Shown one piece after another: positions 7,455 through 16,431 of a DNA stretch of 64,000 nt. Each line of letters begins with the position of its first letter. Position 1 is the first letter of the stretch. The notes below the pieces were generated by a model. It saw nothing but the letters and a program-made list of their open reading frames with translations, made no database searches and was not told the origin of the DNA. A program made the position numbers and the translations under genes. This DNA comes from Pedobacter jejuensis (GTDB lineage: Bacteria > Bacteroidota > Bacteroidia > Sphingobacteriales > Sphingobacteriaceae), in NCBI RefSeq assembly GCF_003725795.1, contig NZ_RBEE01000012.1, positions 248,001-312,000 of the forward strand, written 5' to 3'.

Positions 7455-8102
7455 TTAGAAACCTCTCTCTTTGTTTCTTTTACAATCTCCCATAGCACTT
7501 TTACCATTTTCAGCTTCGTTCATTGCTTTTTTAGCAAAACTTTCAATTTCACTTGGATCAGTTTCATTATAGCCCTTTTTAGCATAGCTATACCCATCGC
7601 TAGCTGAAGATCTTGCATCGTCGCAACTTACATCATCTGCATCACTTTCTGCATCTTCGAAATAAGACATTGCTTTTTTTAAATATTCACTAGCAATTTC
7701 TACATCTTCAGAACTCAAATATGCTTTTCTAGCATAATTATAAGCTTCATCAAAATTGCTTGTCACAAACTCTTTTCCAGGCGCTCGGATACTGTCATTC
7801 ACATCATTTGGAAAAAAAGTTTCATCACTTTTTTTAACTTCGACCCCATCAGTTGTAATTCTAGTTACAGTGACAGATCCATCACCATTATATTTTTTCT
7901 CTTCTGTTGTAATTGGTTCATGCCTTTGAGGCAACACCGAACTTGCCTGTGAATCATTATTAGCAGGAGCATTTACAGGTGTTTCTGCATAGTTAGTCGG
8001 CTCGGTTTCAGATGATATTTTATTCTCTGAACTTTCACTACTAGTGCATGAAAATAGCAATAGTGTTAGAATTGAGAGTATTGTTAATTTAAATTTTATC
8101 AT
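7455..8102 (-). CDS. Lipoprotein of unknown function
   Basis: 215 residues with a lipoprotein signal: a basic start, a hydrophobic core and the lipobox LLFSC with Cys19 as the lipidated residue. Residues 20-75 are Ser/Glu/Asn-rich and probably unstructured. The C-terminal half repeats Tyr-Ala-Arg/Lys-Lys-Ala and Asp/Glu-rich helices (YARKAY, YLKKAM, YAKKGY, FAKKAM), suggesting a short helical-repeat domain. No function can be named. The ATG lies 38 bases after a decayed hsdS tail (8141-8227), making it the second cargo gene of the hsdS-tail series. Confidence 0.6.
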   Translation of the reverse strand: MIKFKLTILSILTLLLFSCTSSESSENKISSETEPTNYAETPVNAPANNDSQASSVLPQRHEPITTEEKKYNGDGSVTVTRITTDGVEVKKSDETFFPNDVNDSIRAPGKEFVTSNFDEAYNYARKAYLSSEDVEIASEYLKKAMSYFEDAESDADDVSCDDARSSASDGYSYAKKGYNETDPSEIESFAKKAMNEAENGKSAMGDCKRNKERGF

Positions 8103-8140
8103 GTTACGAATGTTTTTTATTTGCTTAATTTTTACTTTAG

Positions 8141-8227
8141 TTAAATACTTGCTACCTCCAATGCCTCAATTAAAATTTACTGCAATAATTAATCATTTTG
8201 CAAATGGCTTTGCTTAATATAATTCTT
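8141..8227 (-). pseudogene. Decayed copy of the hsdS 3' end (tail copy 2)
   Basis: On the minus strand this stretch lines up with the end of hsdS over about 90 bases with one gap. It reads KNYIKQSHLQND, stop, LLQ, stop, ILIEALEVASI, stop, against ENSIKQSQLQNEQLLQQVLKEALEAREEVSI in hsdS. About 25 bases after the stop also match the hsdS downstream leader. It has two internal stops and a deletion of about nine bases, so it is not functional. Confidence 0.8.
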
Positions 8228-8268
8228 AAAAAAAGCTGTACCAAATAACGCTACAGCTCGACTGAGAA

Positions 8269-8919
8269 CTAAAAATCAGTATCTAACTTCTTACTCATTT
8301 CTTTTTGTACGAGATTGAAGGTAACAAGCATTTTATCGTTTAAAGTTTTAAGCACCCTCATACGTTGGCGTTTATTACCTTGCTTATTATTAGCTAAAGT
8401 TGAGACTGGAACGGCATTGCCTTGAAAGTCTGAATAGGTTTTATACCTTGAAGCTTGCCCATATGAGAACTGGGGAACTTCCATTTTAATTTTATACTTA
8501 CCATCTTTTACGATAATGGATAGCAATGCATTAAAATTATATTGATCTGTAACAGGATTATTTGTAGCCAAGGCACTAAAAGCCGTCATATCACTGATGT
8601 CGTAAAAATTATTGATACTGCAGATACCCGATTCGGCATCGTAGTTTGAAGTACCCATTTTACTATTTGTGAAGGTTTTCTGAATAGCCAACTTTGCTCT
8701 GGAGAAAAGTTCTTTTTGACTTACATTTGGTATCTCGATTACCGTTTCTACATACACCACATCATCTTTAAGTGGCAAATAATCTCCCAAAGCAACAGTA
8801 TCAGCTACTTTTGCACCGTTACGTTGTGTGCTCCAGGTAATGGCATCTTGGGCATACACATTAACACTAAAAAACAAGGCTCCTAGAGCCAGAGAGAACA
8901 TTAATTTAGATTTTTTCAT
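8269..8919 (-). CDS. Exported DUF4468-type protein
   Basis: 216 residues with a signal peptide (hydrophobic core LMFSLALGALFFSV, cleavage after VYA near residue 23). The mature part begins with a short linker and then the pattern typical of DUF4468 proteins of Bacteroidota: a 'VETVIEIPNVSQKELFSRAKLAI' opening strand-helix, a central 'NFNALLSIIVKDGKYKIKM' strand pair, and a C-terminal helix. The family has a TBP-like fold and unknown function. It begins 30 bases after the hsdS stop. An exported protein is an odd neighbour for a restriction operon. It is the first of three cargo genes in the hsdS-tail series. Confidence 0.7.
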   Translation of the reverse strand: MKKSKLMFSLALGALFFSVNVYAQDAITWSTQRNGAKVADTVALGDYLPLKDDVVYVETVIEIPNVSQKELFSRAKLAIQKTFTNSKMGTSNYDAESGICSINNFYDISDMTAFSALATNNPVTDQYNFNALLSIIVKDGKYKIKMEVPQFSYGQASRYKTYSDFQGNAVPVSTLANNKQGNKRQRMRVLKTLNDKMLVTFNLVQKEMSKKLDTDF

Positions 8920-8949
8920 TTTTCTTTATTTGTTTAATTTATAATTTAT

Positions 8950-10281
8950 TTAAATACTTACTTCTTCCCTGGCCTCCAAAGCCTCTTTTAAAACCTGTTG
9001 TAACAATTGCTCATTTTGTAATTGGCTTTGTTTTATACTATTCTCTAAATCATCGCAGGTTTTCATTAATTCATCAAGTTTTGCTACAATTTGGTTTTGA
9101 ATTAATATGGATGGGAGCGGAACTTTTATATTTTGAGCTTGAGTTACAGAAATATTTGCCTGTCCAGCAACTCCTTTTGTATCAATAGAGTTTATGGCAC
9201 TCATCTCATTTAAATACCAAAAAACAAACCAATTCATTTCTTTGTACAAAGGTCTAATTAGTACAGCTGCCTGATTAAAATTACATTCTGTTAATTCTTC
9301 AGGTATCACTGCAATTTTTCCTAAAGGAGGACCAACAATGTTCATTATGATATCCCCAGGAAAGGCTCTACATCTTTTAAGCTGCCCATTATGAACTTCT
9401 TCTTTAATGTATTGTGGTTTAAAGTGAAAATCTATTTTCTGTTTCCTTAAATTATACATCTTTAAATACGGAATTCCACTCTCAACAAAATCATCCTTCG
9501 AAGGAGTACTTCCACTAGTAATGTATGCTATCTCTCCCAACCTACACCAAACCCAATTATTTGGTATTTCAAAAGGAATTTCTTCTGGTTTAATAGGTGG
9601 TAATTCTTTTTCTTTCTTTAACTTTTTATCTTTTATCAACTGTGCTTTTTCGGCTTTAATACGAGCTAAAAGTTGTTGACCTGTCTCTTGGTTTTCGACA
9701 GGTTCAGACTGACAAAGTTTACCTTGCATAGCTTCTGATAAAAAAGCTTGGCGTAGTTGTTTAACTAAAAAAAGTTGGTTGTTTAATTCGTTTGGAATTC
9801 CTAAATCAACTATTTTATCTGATAATTCAATAAATTTATTTTGTTCTTCTAATGTTAGATTTGGAATTTCAACTTTCAAACAGAGCTGATCGGGAGTTAA
9901 ATACTTTCTATTTGTAGTGCCTGAGGAAAGGTGCGTTATGTATGAATGGAAAAACTCAAAAGAAAACAATTTCTCTAAAAACTTAGGATTAAAATTTTCT
10001 AAATCAATCTTAGCAAGTGCCATATTCGTAGAAGCTAAACTACCAACATGTTCTTTTTTAGTAATCCCAAATGCACCATTTTTTGTATCAACTTTGCACC
10101 ACATTAAGAAGTTTTCTTCAATAACTTGATACTTCTTCATTTTAAGATTGACCCCAATCTCTGTACGTCTATTTACTATCCCTTTTCCGTATGATTGTAC
10201 ACCAGCAATCGTATAGGTTTTATCATCAGCAATATTAATTGTTTTCGCAAACCCCATTTTTATAGCTTTCCCTAAACTCAT
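8950..10281 (-). CDS. hsdS: Type I restriction-modification specificity subunit S
   Basis: 443 residues, the normal length. Two target-recognition domains (about 1-165 and 240-395) are each followed by a conserved helical region. The central one contains QLRQAFLSEAMQGKL and the 'LLARIKAEKAQLIKDKK' helix; the distal one ends NEQLLQQVLKEALEAREEVSI. The second recognition domain opens with the classic NNWVWCRLGEIAYITSGSTP string. The subunit sets the DNA target of the HsdR2M2S complex. Its ATG overlaps the hsdM stop by 4 bases, so translation is probably coupled. Two decayed copies of its last ~90 bases lie downstream at 8141-8227 and 7320-7410. Confidence 0.93.
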   Translation of the reverse strand: MSLGKAIKMGFAKTINIADDKTYTIAGVQSYGKGIVNRRTEIGVNLKMKKYQVIEENFLMWCKVDTKNGAFGITKKEHVGSLASTNMALAKIDLENFNPKFLEKLFSFEFFHSYITHLSSGTTNRKYLTPDQLCLKVEIPNLTLEEQNKFIELSDKIVDLGIPNELNNQLFLVKQLRQAFLSEAMQGKLCQSEPVENQETGQQLLARIKAEKAQLIKDKKLKKEKELPPIKPEEIPFEIPNNWVWCRLGEIAYITSGSTPSKDDFVESGIPYLKMYNLRKQKIDFHFKPQYIKEEVHNGQLKRCRAFPGDIIMNIVGPPLGKIAVIPEELTECNFNQAAVLIRPLYKEMNWFVFWYLNEMSAINSIDTKGVAGQANISVTQAQNIKVPLPSILIQNQIVAKLDELMKTCDDLENSIKQSQLQNEQLLQQVLKEALEAREEVSI

Positions 10282-11702
10282 TTAACCGCCTCCTTTAAAC
10301 TCGCTAACAATGAATTACTTTTATCAAAAGACTGGTGCAGCATTTCCATTAATTCGGCACTGCTGTAATTGTGGCTTTCTTCTGCTTTGGTTGGGTTTTT
10401 GATATCTAAATCGTAATTTCTATCAATAATGGTTTGTATATCTACTTTCCAAGCAATATCGCTTTCTTGGCGGTTGGTCCACCAGGTTTTAATCGGGTCA
10501 AACTCTTTTGTTTGTATGGTTTTGGTTTTGCTGTAAGATTTTTGTCCTTCGGGTAGGCGGTGTTCATAATACCAAACTTCTTTGGTGGGTGTGCCTTTAT
10601 CAAAAAACAATAAATTGGTAGCTACGGTAGCATAAGGTTGGAAAACAGAATTAGGCAAACGCACGATTGTATGCAGGTTGCATTCTTCTAACAATTTTTG
10701 GCGCACACGTTGTTTTACACCTTCGCCAGTAAGCGAGCCATCGGGCAATACAATACCTGCCCTGCCGTTTTGCTTTAGCAAATGGATCATTAAAATCAAA
10801 AATAAGTCGGCACTTTCTTTGGTTCTAAAATTTTGCGGAAAGTTGTTTTCGTTATTGTTGGCTACAATACCCCCAAAAGGCGGGTTGGCTAAAATGATGT
10901 TAACACGGTCTTTTTCTTTGTATTCGCTAAGTGGTTGGTCTAAACTATCCCGATAGGTAATGTTAGGCAGTTCAATATCATGTAATATTAAATTGGTGGT
11001 TGCTAATAAATAAGGTAGAGGTTTATATTCCCACCCTATAATATCGTTTTGTATTTGGTTACGTTCTTCTACACTATTAGCTTGCAATTTTAAATGCTCG
11101 ATAGCAGATGTTAAATATCCACCAGTACCACAAGCAGGGTCTAAAATCTTTTCGCCCAATTGTGGGTTAATGATATCGGTAATGAATTGGGTAATGGCTC
11201 TTGGTGTATAAAACTCACCACTCTTACCTGCACTTTGTAAGTCTTTTAAAATGGCTTCGTACATATCGCCAAAAGCATGACGGTCTTTGGCTTTGTTAAA
11301 ATCGATTTCGTTAAGTTTGTTCAACACCTTGCGAATATTGATACCGCTCTTCATGTAATTGTTGTTGCCATCAAAAACTTCGTGTACTAAAATGGCTCTT
11401 TTGTTGGCGGTACTGATATCGATGTTACGCAAAGCAGGGAAAAGTTTACGGTCTACAAATTCTTGTAGTTCATCGCCAGTAATGCCTTCATCGTCGGCTG
11501 CCCAACTATCCCATTGGTATTCGGTTGGTATTGGCGAAACGTAGTCGTCATTTAAAACTTCCAGCTCTTTATCCTTATCACAGAAAATTTTAAGGAATAA
11601 CATCCACCCTAACTGCTCCACTCGTTGTGCATCGCCATTTAGACCATTATCTTGCCACATGATTTGGCGGATGCTACTAATTACTCCTGATATGTTACTC
11701 AT
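10278..11702 (-). CDS. hsdM: Type I restriction-modification DNA methyltransferase subunit M
   Basis: 474 residues. An N-terminal helical HsdM domain (about 1-140) precedes the N6-adenine methyltransferase domain: GEFYTPR (162-168), the AdoMet-binding motif DPACGTGGYL (188-197) and the catalytic NPPFGG (273-278). Two M subunits with one S form the methylase that marks host DNA. It overlaps the genes on both sides by 4 bases (ATGA), consistent with one transcription unit starting at hsdR. Confidence 0.95.
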   Translation of the reverse strand: MSNISGVISSIRQIMWQDNGLNGDAQRVEQLGWMLFLKIFCDKDKELEVLNDDYVSPIPTEYQWDSWAADDEGITGDELQEFVDRKLFPALRNIDISTANKRAILVHEVFDGNNNYMKSGINIRKVLNKLNEIDFNKAKDRHAFGDMYEAILKDLQSAGKSGEFYTPRAITQFITDIINPQLGEKILDPACGTGGYLTSAIEHLKLQANSVEERNQIQNDIIGWEYKPLPYLLATTNLILHDIELPNITYRDSLDQPLSEYKEKDRVNIILANPPFGGIVANNNENNFPQNFRTKESADLFLILMIHLLKQNGRAGIVLPDGSLTGEGVKQRVRQKLLEECNLHTIVRLPNSVFQPYATVATNLLFFDKGTPTKEVWYYEHRLPEGQKSYSKTKTIQTKEFDPIKTWWTNRQESDIAWKVDIQTIIDRNYDLDIKNPTKAEESHNYSSAELMEMLHQSFDKSNSLLASLKEAVK

Positions 11703-12106
11703 TTATTTTTGTACTCCGTTTTTATTTTTCCGTATTTATATTCTTCATGATGCCACATCCATGTTAAAAAATCATGCCCGACATTTTTCCATTTGCCTTT
11801 TTTAAACTCGAAACCATAGTTGTTGTGTTGTTCGTCACCGTTAAATTTAAAAGCCAAATGCAACAAGTCTTTATCTTTCAGTTCTATATCAAAATCAAAA
11901 ACATTTCCTTCATTTAATAATTTTAGCAAAGTATCTTCATTCAGCCCAACATCTACCGATGGATTAAAATAAGGCATTATAACTTCGCCAAGCACTATAT
12001 CGCTCTTGCCTTTTACGAAGCGATTCAAAATCCAATAATTTTTCAGCTTAGTAACATCTTTAGTATTACCAGTGCAGAGTTTTACCTTATTGGATATGGT
12101 GCACAT
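11699..12106 (-). CDS. Small unknown protein embedded in the type I R-M operon
   Basis: 135 residues, no signal peptide or membrane segment. The C-terminal half is rich in aromatic residues and His (GKWKNVGHDFLTWMWHHEEYKYG). The gene overlaps hsdM by 4 bases and starts 8 bases after the DUF262 gene, so it is co-translated with its neighbours. I do not recognise the family. Tight spacing suggests a role tied to the restriction genes or the DUF262 nuclease, for example as an accessory or inhibitor, but nothing in the sequence proves this. Confidence 0.6.
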   Translation of the reverse strand: MCTISNKVKLCTGNTKDVTKLKNYWILNRFVKGKSDIVLGEVIMPYFNPSVDVGLNEDTLLKLLNEGNVFDFDIELKDKDLLHLAFKFNGDEQHNNYGFEFKKGKWKNVGHDFLTWMWHHEEYKYGKIKTEYKNK

Positions 12107-12114
12107 TAAGATAT

Positions 12115-13818
12115 CTATTTTATAACAACATTATTAAAGTTCCATTTATCTAAAGCAAAATTATCTACTATAGCTAAATGTCTATTATCGATAGCATCTT
12201 TATCCCACAATGGTTCTGCTTCATCTCTAACAAACTTTTTTATTTCTGCTTGTTGATTAAATAGGGGATTCTGATTGTAACTCATTATCTTCTCCTTGAA
12301 CGGCTTATTACCTATTGACTTATTATGGGTTTCAGAAATCAACAGAAGATTGCCGAGGCAATTTATATATTCGTTTTCGAAATCTTCATTATACCTGTTT
12401 CTTGAATTGGTTTCGTATCCATGAGCAATTTTTTTGTTGTCAGGTGGAGTTTGTGGACTTATGTGTTCAATATTAACAGACTCTATTTCAACTCCTTCAA
12501 CAACATATCCTTTATTTTGAATATGGTTTTCATATTTCCCAAGTATGTAATGAATAGTAGGATTTTGATACATATAACCGTTAAGTACTTCTTTTACTTT
12601 TTCATCTCCCCAATACCAGGTTTCATTAAACTTATTTCTAAAATGTTCTTTCAGGTTCAATAGATCACCATTAAAACTTAATAGTATTTCATTGATTCTA
12701 CTTAAAAAATCAGCTCTGCTACTAACTAATTTATATCTAAAAGTAACAATCTCTAGAATATGATATAGGCTATTTAGTCTTGTGCTATCACCTTCAAAAA
12801 ACTTGTAACCTTTAATTATGAATGGATATGCAAACCTGGGAATCGTTAAACGTCGTAAATCATTTAGATATTTAAGATTAGACTTTTCCATTTTTTTTAT
12901 ATTGTCAAATGAAATACAAAGCTCTTTTACAAATTCCCTCATCCATAATATTCGATTCTTTGATTTTAGATATACTTCTTTAATATCCTCAATTGTTCTG
13001 TATGGAAAACCCTTAATATATGCATTGCAATGATAAATCAGCACACTATCCTCATCTAAACTAGTTATATCATTTATAACTAAATAAATAGACTTAAAAA
13101 TATCGGCAATGTATTCAACGTTATTTTGTGTTTCATCAGCTGGACTATTGATATACATTTGATACATGAAATAAGACTTCAATTTCTCCATATTAGTCAA
13201 ATCCTTTCCCCTATTATTCTGTAATTCGAACATCAGGGCAGAGTCTGCTTTACTATTAAGTTCAATAGAGGTTATTTCGGTAGTTTCTAGTAAATCAATA
13301 ATTTTTAAAAGGTCACCGGTACTTACAGTGCCAAGCTCTTTCTTAAAGTATTTTTTAGCGTCGTTTATTCTATTTTGCGAAGGGGAGGAAAGTTGAAATT
13401 TGTTGTGACCATCTATTATAAGTGTCTCAAAACACGCTCTATCATAATCTACTGTCCTTAATTTAACATTTCCACCATTTTTTAGATAAATTGTTTTTTT
13501 CTGCAGAATGTCGAAATCTGGCGAATCTGACAAATCTCTTTCTGATAAAACATCTAGTATAGATCGCATGAATATAACTATAGTTGTCAATCTTTGCTGC
13601 CCATCTATTATCTCGTACTCTATATCTTTTTTTATTGTTTCCAGTAGAATATTTCCATAGAAATATCCATTTTCTCCTTGAATTTGCTCCTTTAAATCAG
13701 AAAGGAAAATAGGCAAATTTTTGTTATCCCAAGAATAGGCTCTTTGATAAACAGGAATAATAAAATGCTTTTGGGAACTATCGAAAAGCCCCAAAATGGT
13801 GGTTTGTTTAAATTGCAT
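12115..13818 (-). CDS. DUF262/DUF1524 (GmrSD-like) nuclease
   Basis: 567 residues. The N-terminal DUF262 (ParB-like) part shows FIIPVYQRAYSW (19-30) and EIIDGQQRLTT (69-79), the latter the hallmark DGQQR motif tied to nucleotide use. The C-terminal DUF1524 part carries an HNH-type site: IEHISPQTP (about 455) and the NCLGNLLLIS..HNKSIGNKPF block (about 490-510). Proteins of this build include the GmrSD type IV enzymes that cut modified phage DNA. It lies inside the hsd operon, 20 bases after hsdR. The likely job is restriction of modified DNA that the type I enzyme cannot cut, inferred from family and context. Confidence 0.85.
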   Translation of the reverse strand: MQFKQTTILGLFDSSQKHFIIPVYQRAYSWDNKNLPIFLSDLKEQIQGENGYFYGNILLETIKKDIEYEIIDGQQRLTTIVIFMRSILDVLSERDLSDSPDFDILQKKTIYLKNGGNVKLRTVDYDRACFETLIIDGHNKFQLSSPSQNRINDAKKYFKKELGTVSTGDLLKIIDLLETTEITSIELNSKADSALMFELQNNRGKDLTNMEKLKSYFMYQMYINSPADETQNNVEYIADIFKSIYLVINDITSLDEDSVLIYHCNAYIKGFPYRTIEDIKEVYLKSKNRILWMREFVKELCISFDNIKKMEKSNLKYLNDLRRLTIPRFAYPFIIKGYKFFEGDSTRLNSLYHILEIVTFRYKLVSSRADFLSRINEILLSFNGDLLNLKEHFRNKFNETWYWGDEKVKEVLNGYMYQNPTIHYILGKYENHIQNKGYVVEGVEIESVNIEHISPQTPPDNKKIAHGYETNSRNRYNEDFENEYINCLGNLLLISETHNKSIGNKPFKEKIMSYNQNPLFNQQAEIKKFVRDEAEPLWDKDAIDNRHLAIVDNFALDKWNFNNVVIK

Positions 13819-13838
13819 AAATGAGTGCGTTAAATTGA

Positions 13839-16232
13839 TTAAGCTATTTGATATAATTGATTTTCTAATTCTTTAATTGCTTTTAAATAATTTGGCTTAC
13901 CGCCAAAGCTCTGTATAATCTCTAATGCCGAACCATAAGAAGCAACCGGATTTACTTTTAGCACTTCCATACTTTCTATGTTTTCGATACCTTCATCAGC
14001 ATACTTATCTAACAAGGCATTTAGCACCTTGCGAGCTTGTTCGCCATATTTGGTGAAGTAATTTCTCTTCTTTACATTATTGGCTCGTTCTTTACGAGTT
14101 AGCGGCTCTTGCTCAAAAGCGACGTGACAAATGATATCAAATAAATCGCAATCTCGATTTACTGCTTCCAACAAAGCATCAACAGGAACGCCCTGCTCTG
14201 CCAACTCATTAATCAACACCTCTTTTTTATCTGCAGCATTCCATACCGTTAAAAATTCTTCTAAACTGTGGAATTTGTTTTGTAACATTTCTTTAGAATA
14301 ATCATGCAAATTAACGGTGATCGGCTTTCCATCTTTATTAAAATGTAATTCTCTACTTACCAAAACCGAAACATCAACCCCATTGATTATAATTTTCTCT
14401 CTTTTGCTTTTTTTGTATTCTTCTGCTGGCTCTCTAACGGTAGGCGGTTCTTTTGGTGTAAGCTGTTCGGTAATATTCTCTCCACTTAATTCATCAATAA
14501 TTGGTGTGGTATCTTCATCTTCTTCATCAATGATGTTTCCTAAATCGGCATCTTGGGGTAATGGCTTCACACGAATTGGATCTCCATCAAAATCTTTGTC
14601 TGCAAATTTATCCGTTGCGTTTCTAAAATCCATGATGGTAAAATAGAGTTTACCGTGTTCTTCATCTATCCTTGTTCCTCGACCAATAATTTGTTTGAAT
14701 TTGGTCATCGAGCCAATTTCTGCATCTAATACAATTACTTTACAAGTTTTTGCATCAACGCCAGTAGTCATTAATTCTGAAGTGGTAGCTATTACCGGAT
14801 AAACCGCCTCCGGATCGATAAAATTATCGAGCTCACGTTTGCCTTCATCATTATCGCCAGTAATACGCATGATGTATTTGTGGTTTTTGGATACCAAATC
14901 ACTATTCTGATTGGCCAAAGCAGAGCGCATCCTTTCGGCATGATCTATATCTCTGCAAAACACAATTGTTTTTGCAAAGCGATCATACCCTTTTAAAAAC
15001 TCCGTAATTTTTGAAGCCACCAACTCAGTACGTTCTTCGATAATCATGGTACGGTCGAAGTCTTTACGGTTGTAAATTTTGTCTTCTACTTCGTTACCAT
15101 CAATATCTGTTTTACCCATTTCTGGTCGATAACCTTCTAAATCTACATTTAAGCCGATGCGTACCACACGATAAGGCGCTAAAAAACCATCATCAATACC
15201 TTGCTTTAAACTATAGGTGTAAATAGGCTCGCCAAAATATTCGCTGTTGCTGGTGGTGTCACTTTCTTTTGGTGTAGCTGTTAAGCCAATTTGAGTGGCT
15301 GCTTTAAAATAAGACAGAACTTCACGCCATGCACTATCCTCTCTTGCACTACCACGGTGACACTCATCAATAATTATTAAATCAAAAAACTCTGGAGTAA
15401 ACTGTTTGAAGATATTTTTTTCTTCTTCGCTGCCCGTTAAGCCTTGATAAATGGCTAAATAAATTTCATAACTTTTATCTACTTGGCGTTTTTTGATAAC
15501 CGTCATTTTATCTTTAAAATGCTTAAAATCTCCTCTTTTAGTTTGATCTATTAAAGAGTTACGATCTGCAAGAAATAAGATACGTTTTTTGGTCTTCGAT
15601 TTCCATAAACGATAAGCAATTTGAAAAGCAGTATAAGTTTTACCTGTACCGGTAGCCATTACCAAAAGAATTCTATTTTGACCTGCTGCAATAGCCTCCA
15701 AAGTTCTATTAATGGCATTTTGCTGGTAATATCTTGGTCGCCTACCAGAGCCGTCGAAAAAATAATCTTGCTCAACTATTTGTTCGGCTTTTGCTGTAAC
15801 TATCCCTTTATGTAATTTATATTTTTCCCAAAGTGATTCGGGTGATGGAAATTGATCAAGGTTAAGTTCTTGTTCAATTTTGATTTCGTTTGTTTTATCA
15901 TGAAATAGAAAGCCATCACCATTTGAACTAAAGACAAAGGGAATATCTAAAATTTGAGCATACTCCAATGCCTGCTGCATTCCAGAGCCAACTGAATGTT
16001 TATTATCCTTGGCTTCAATAATCGCAATTGGAATATTTGGTTTGTAATAGAGAATATAGTCCGCTCTTTTTCTAGTTCCACGTGTGGTTAATCTTCCTTT
16101 AACATAGATCTTTCCATCAGTAAAAGAAACCTCTTCTAGGTATTGAGTTAGTTTATTCCAGCCTGCATCTTCGATGGCGGGAGAAATAAATTTAGTACAA
16201 ATATCACGTTCTGAGAGAAGCTTTTTAGACAT
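13839..16232 (-). CDS. hsdR: Type I restriction endonuclease subunit R
   Basis: 797 residues, the shorter EcoEI-like class. The N-terminal nuclease has the PD-(D/E)xK triad D58, E73, K75 in ADYILYY and IAIIEAKDNK. The SF2 motor follows: ATGTGKT (193-199), DECHRG (289-294), GLTATPKE (about 316), IVFCRDIDHAERM, a TTGVDAKTCKVIVLD segment and the IGRGTR arginine finger. An acidic linker (about 560-605) leads to a C-terminal domain that binds HsdM. It translocates unmethylated DNA with ATP and cuts it. It is first in its operon; the gap upstream (16233-16431) shows only a weak TAATTTCG box. Confidence 0.94.
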   Translation of the reverse strand: MSKKLLSERDICTKFISPAIEDAGWNKLTQYLEEVSFTDGKIYVKGRLTTRGTRKRADYILYYKPNIPIAIIEAKDNKHSVGSGMQQALEYAQILDIPFVFSSNGDGFLFHDKTNEIKIEQELNLDQFPSPESLWEKYKLHKGIVTAKAEQIVEQDYFFDGSGRRPRYYQQNAINRTLEAIAAGQNRILLVMATGTGKTYTAFQIAYRLWKSKTKKRILFLADRNSLIDQTKRGDFKHFKDKMTVIKKRQVDKSYEIYLAIYQGLTGSEEEKNIFKQFTPEFFDLIIIDECHRGSAREDSAWREVLSYFKAATQIGLTATPKESDTTSNSEYFGEPIYTYSLKQGIDDGFLAPYRVVRIGLNVDLEGYRPEMGKTDIDGNEVEDKIYNRKDFDRTMIIEERTELVASKITEFLKGYDRFAKTIVFCRDIDHAERMRSALANQNSDLVSKNHKYIMRITGDNDEGKRELDNFIDPEAVYPVIATTSELMTTGVDAKTCKVIVLDAEIGSMTKFKQIIGRGTRIDEEHGKLYFTIMDFRNATDKFADKDFDGDPIRVKPLPQDADLGNIIDEEDEDTTPIIDELSGENITEQLTPKEPPTVREPAEEYKKSKREKIIINGVDVSVLVSRELHFNKDGKPITVNLHDYSKEMLQNKFHSLEEFLTVWNAADKKEVLINELAEQGVPVDALLEAVNRDCDLFDIICHVAFEQEPLTRKERANNVKKRNYFTKYGEQARKVLNALLDKYADEGIENIESMEVLKVNPVASYGSALEIIQSFGGKPNYLKAIKELENQLYQIA

Positions 16233-16431
16233 TTAATAATCTTATTTTCCGAAATTAGAAATTTAATCTGAATATTCTTAAATATGCTTAACATGTAATT
16301 CAATAAATGATTACTTAAAATATGATAATATAAGGAAATTCTAAGATAAAAACGGTAAACCGTAAATCACAAATTAAATGCATTGAATGAGTAAATCTAA
16401 CTTATGTTGACTTCCTTGAATAGCGAAAACT

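Noticed and set aside
7313..7507. A 64-residue open frame reading MVKVLWEIVK and ending LHEQLLKQVLKRLW
   Set aside because: Its 3' half is the decayed hsdS tail and its 5' half overlaps the lipoprotein gene in another frame.
8950..10281. hsdS phase variation by a recombinase shufflon
   Set aside because: The extra copies cover only the last ~90 bases, lie in the same orientation, lack recognition domains, and no recombinase gene is nearby.
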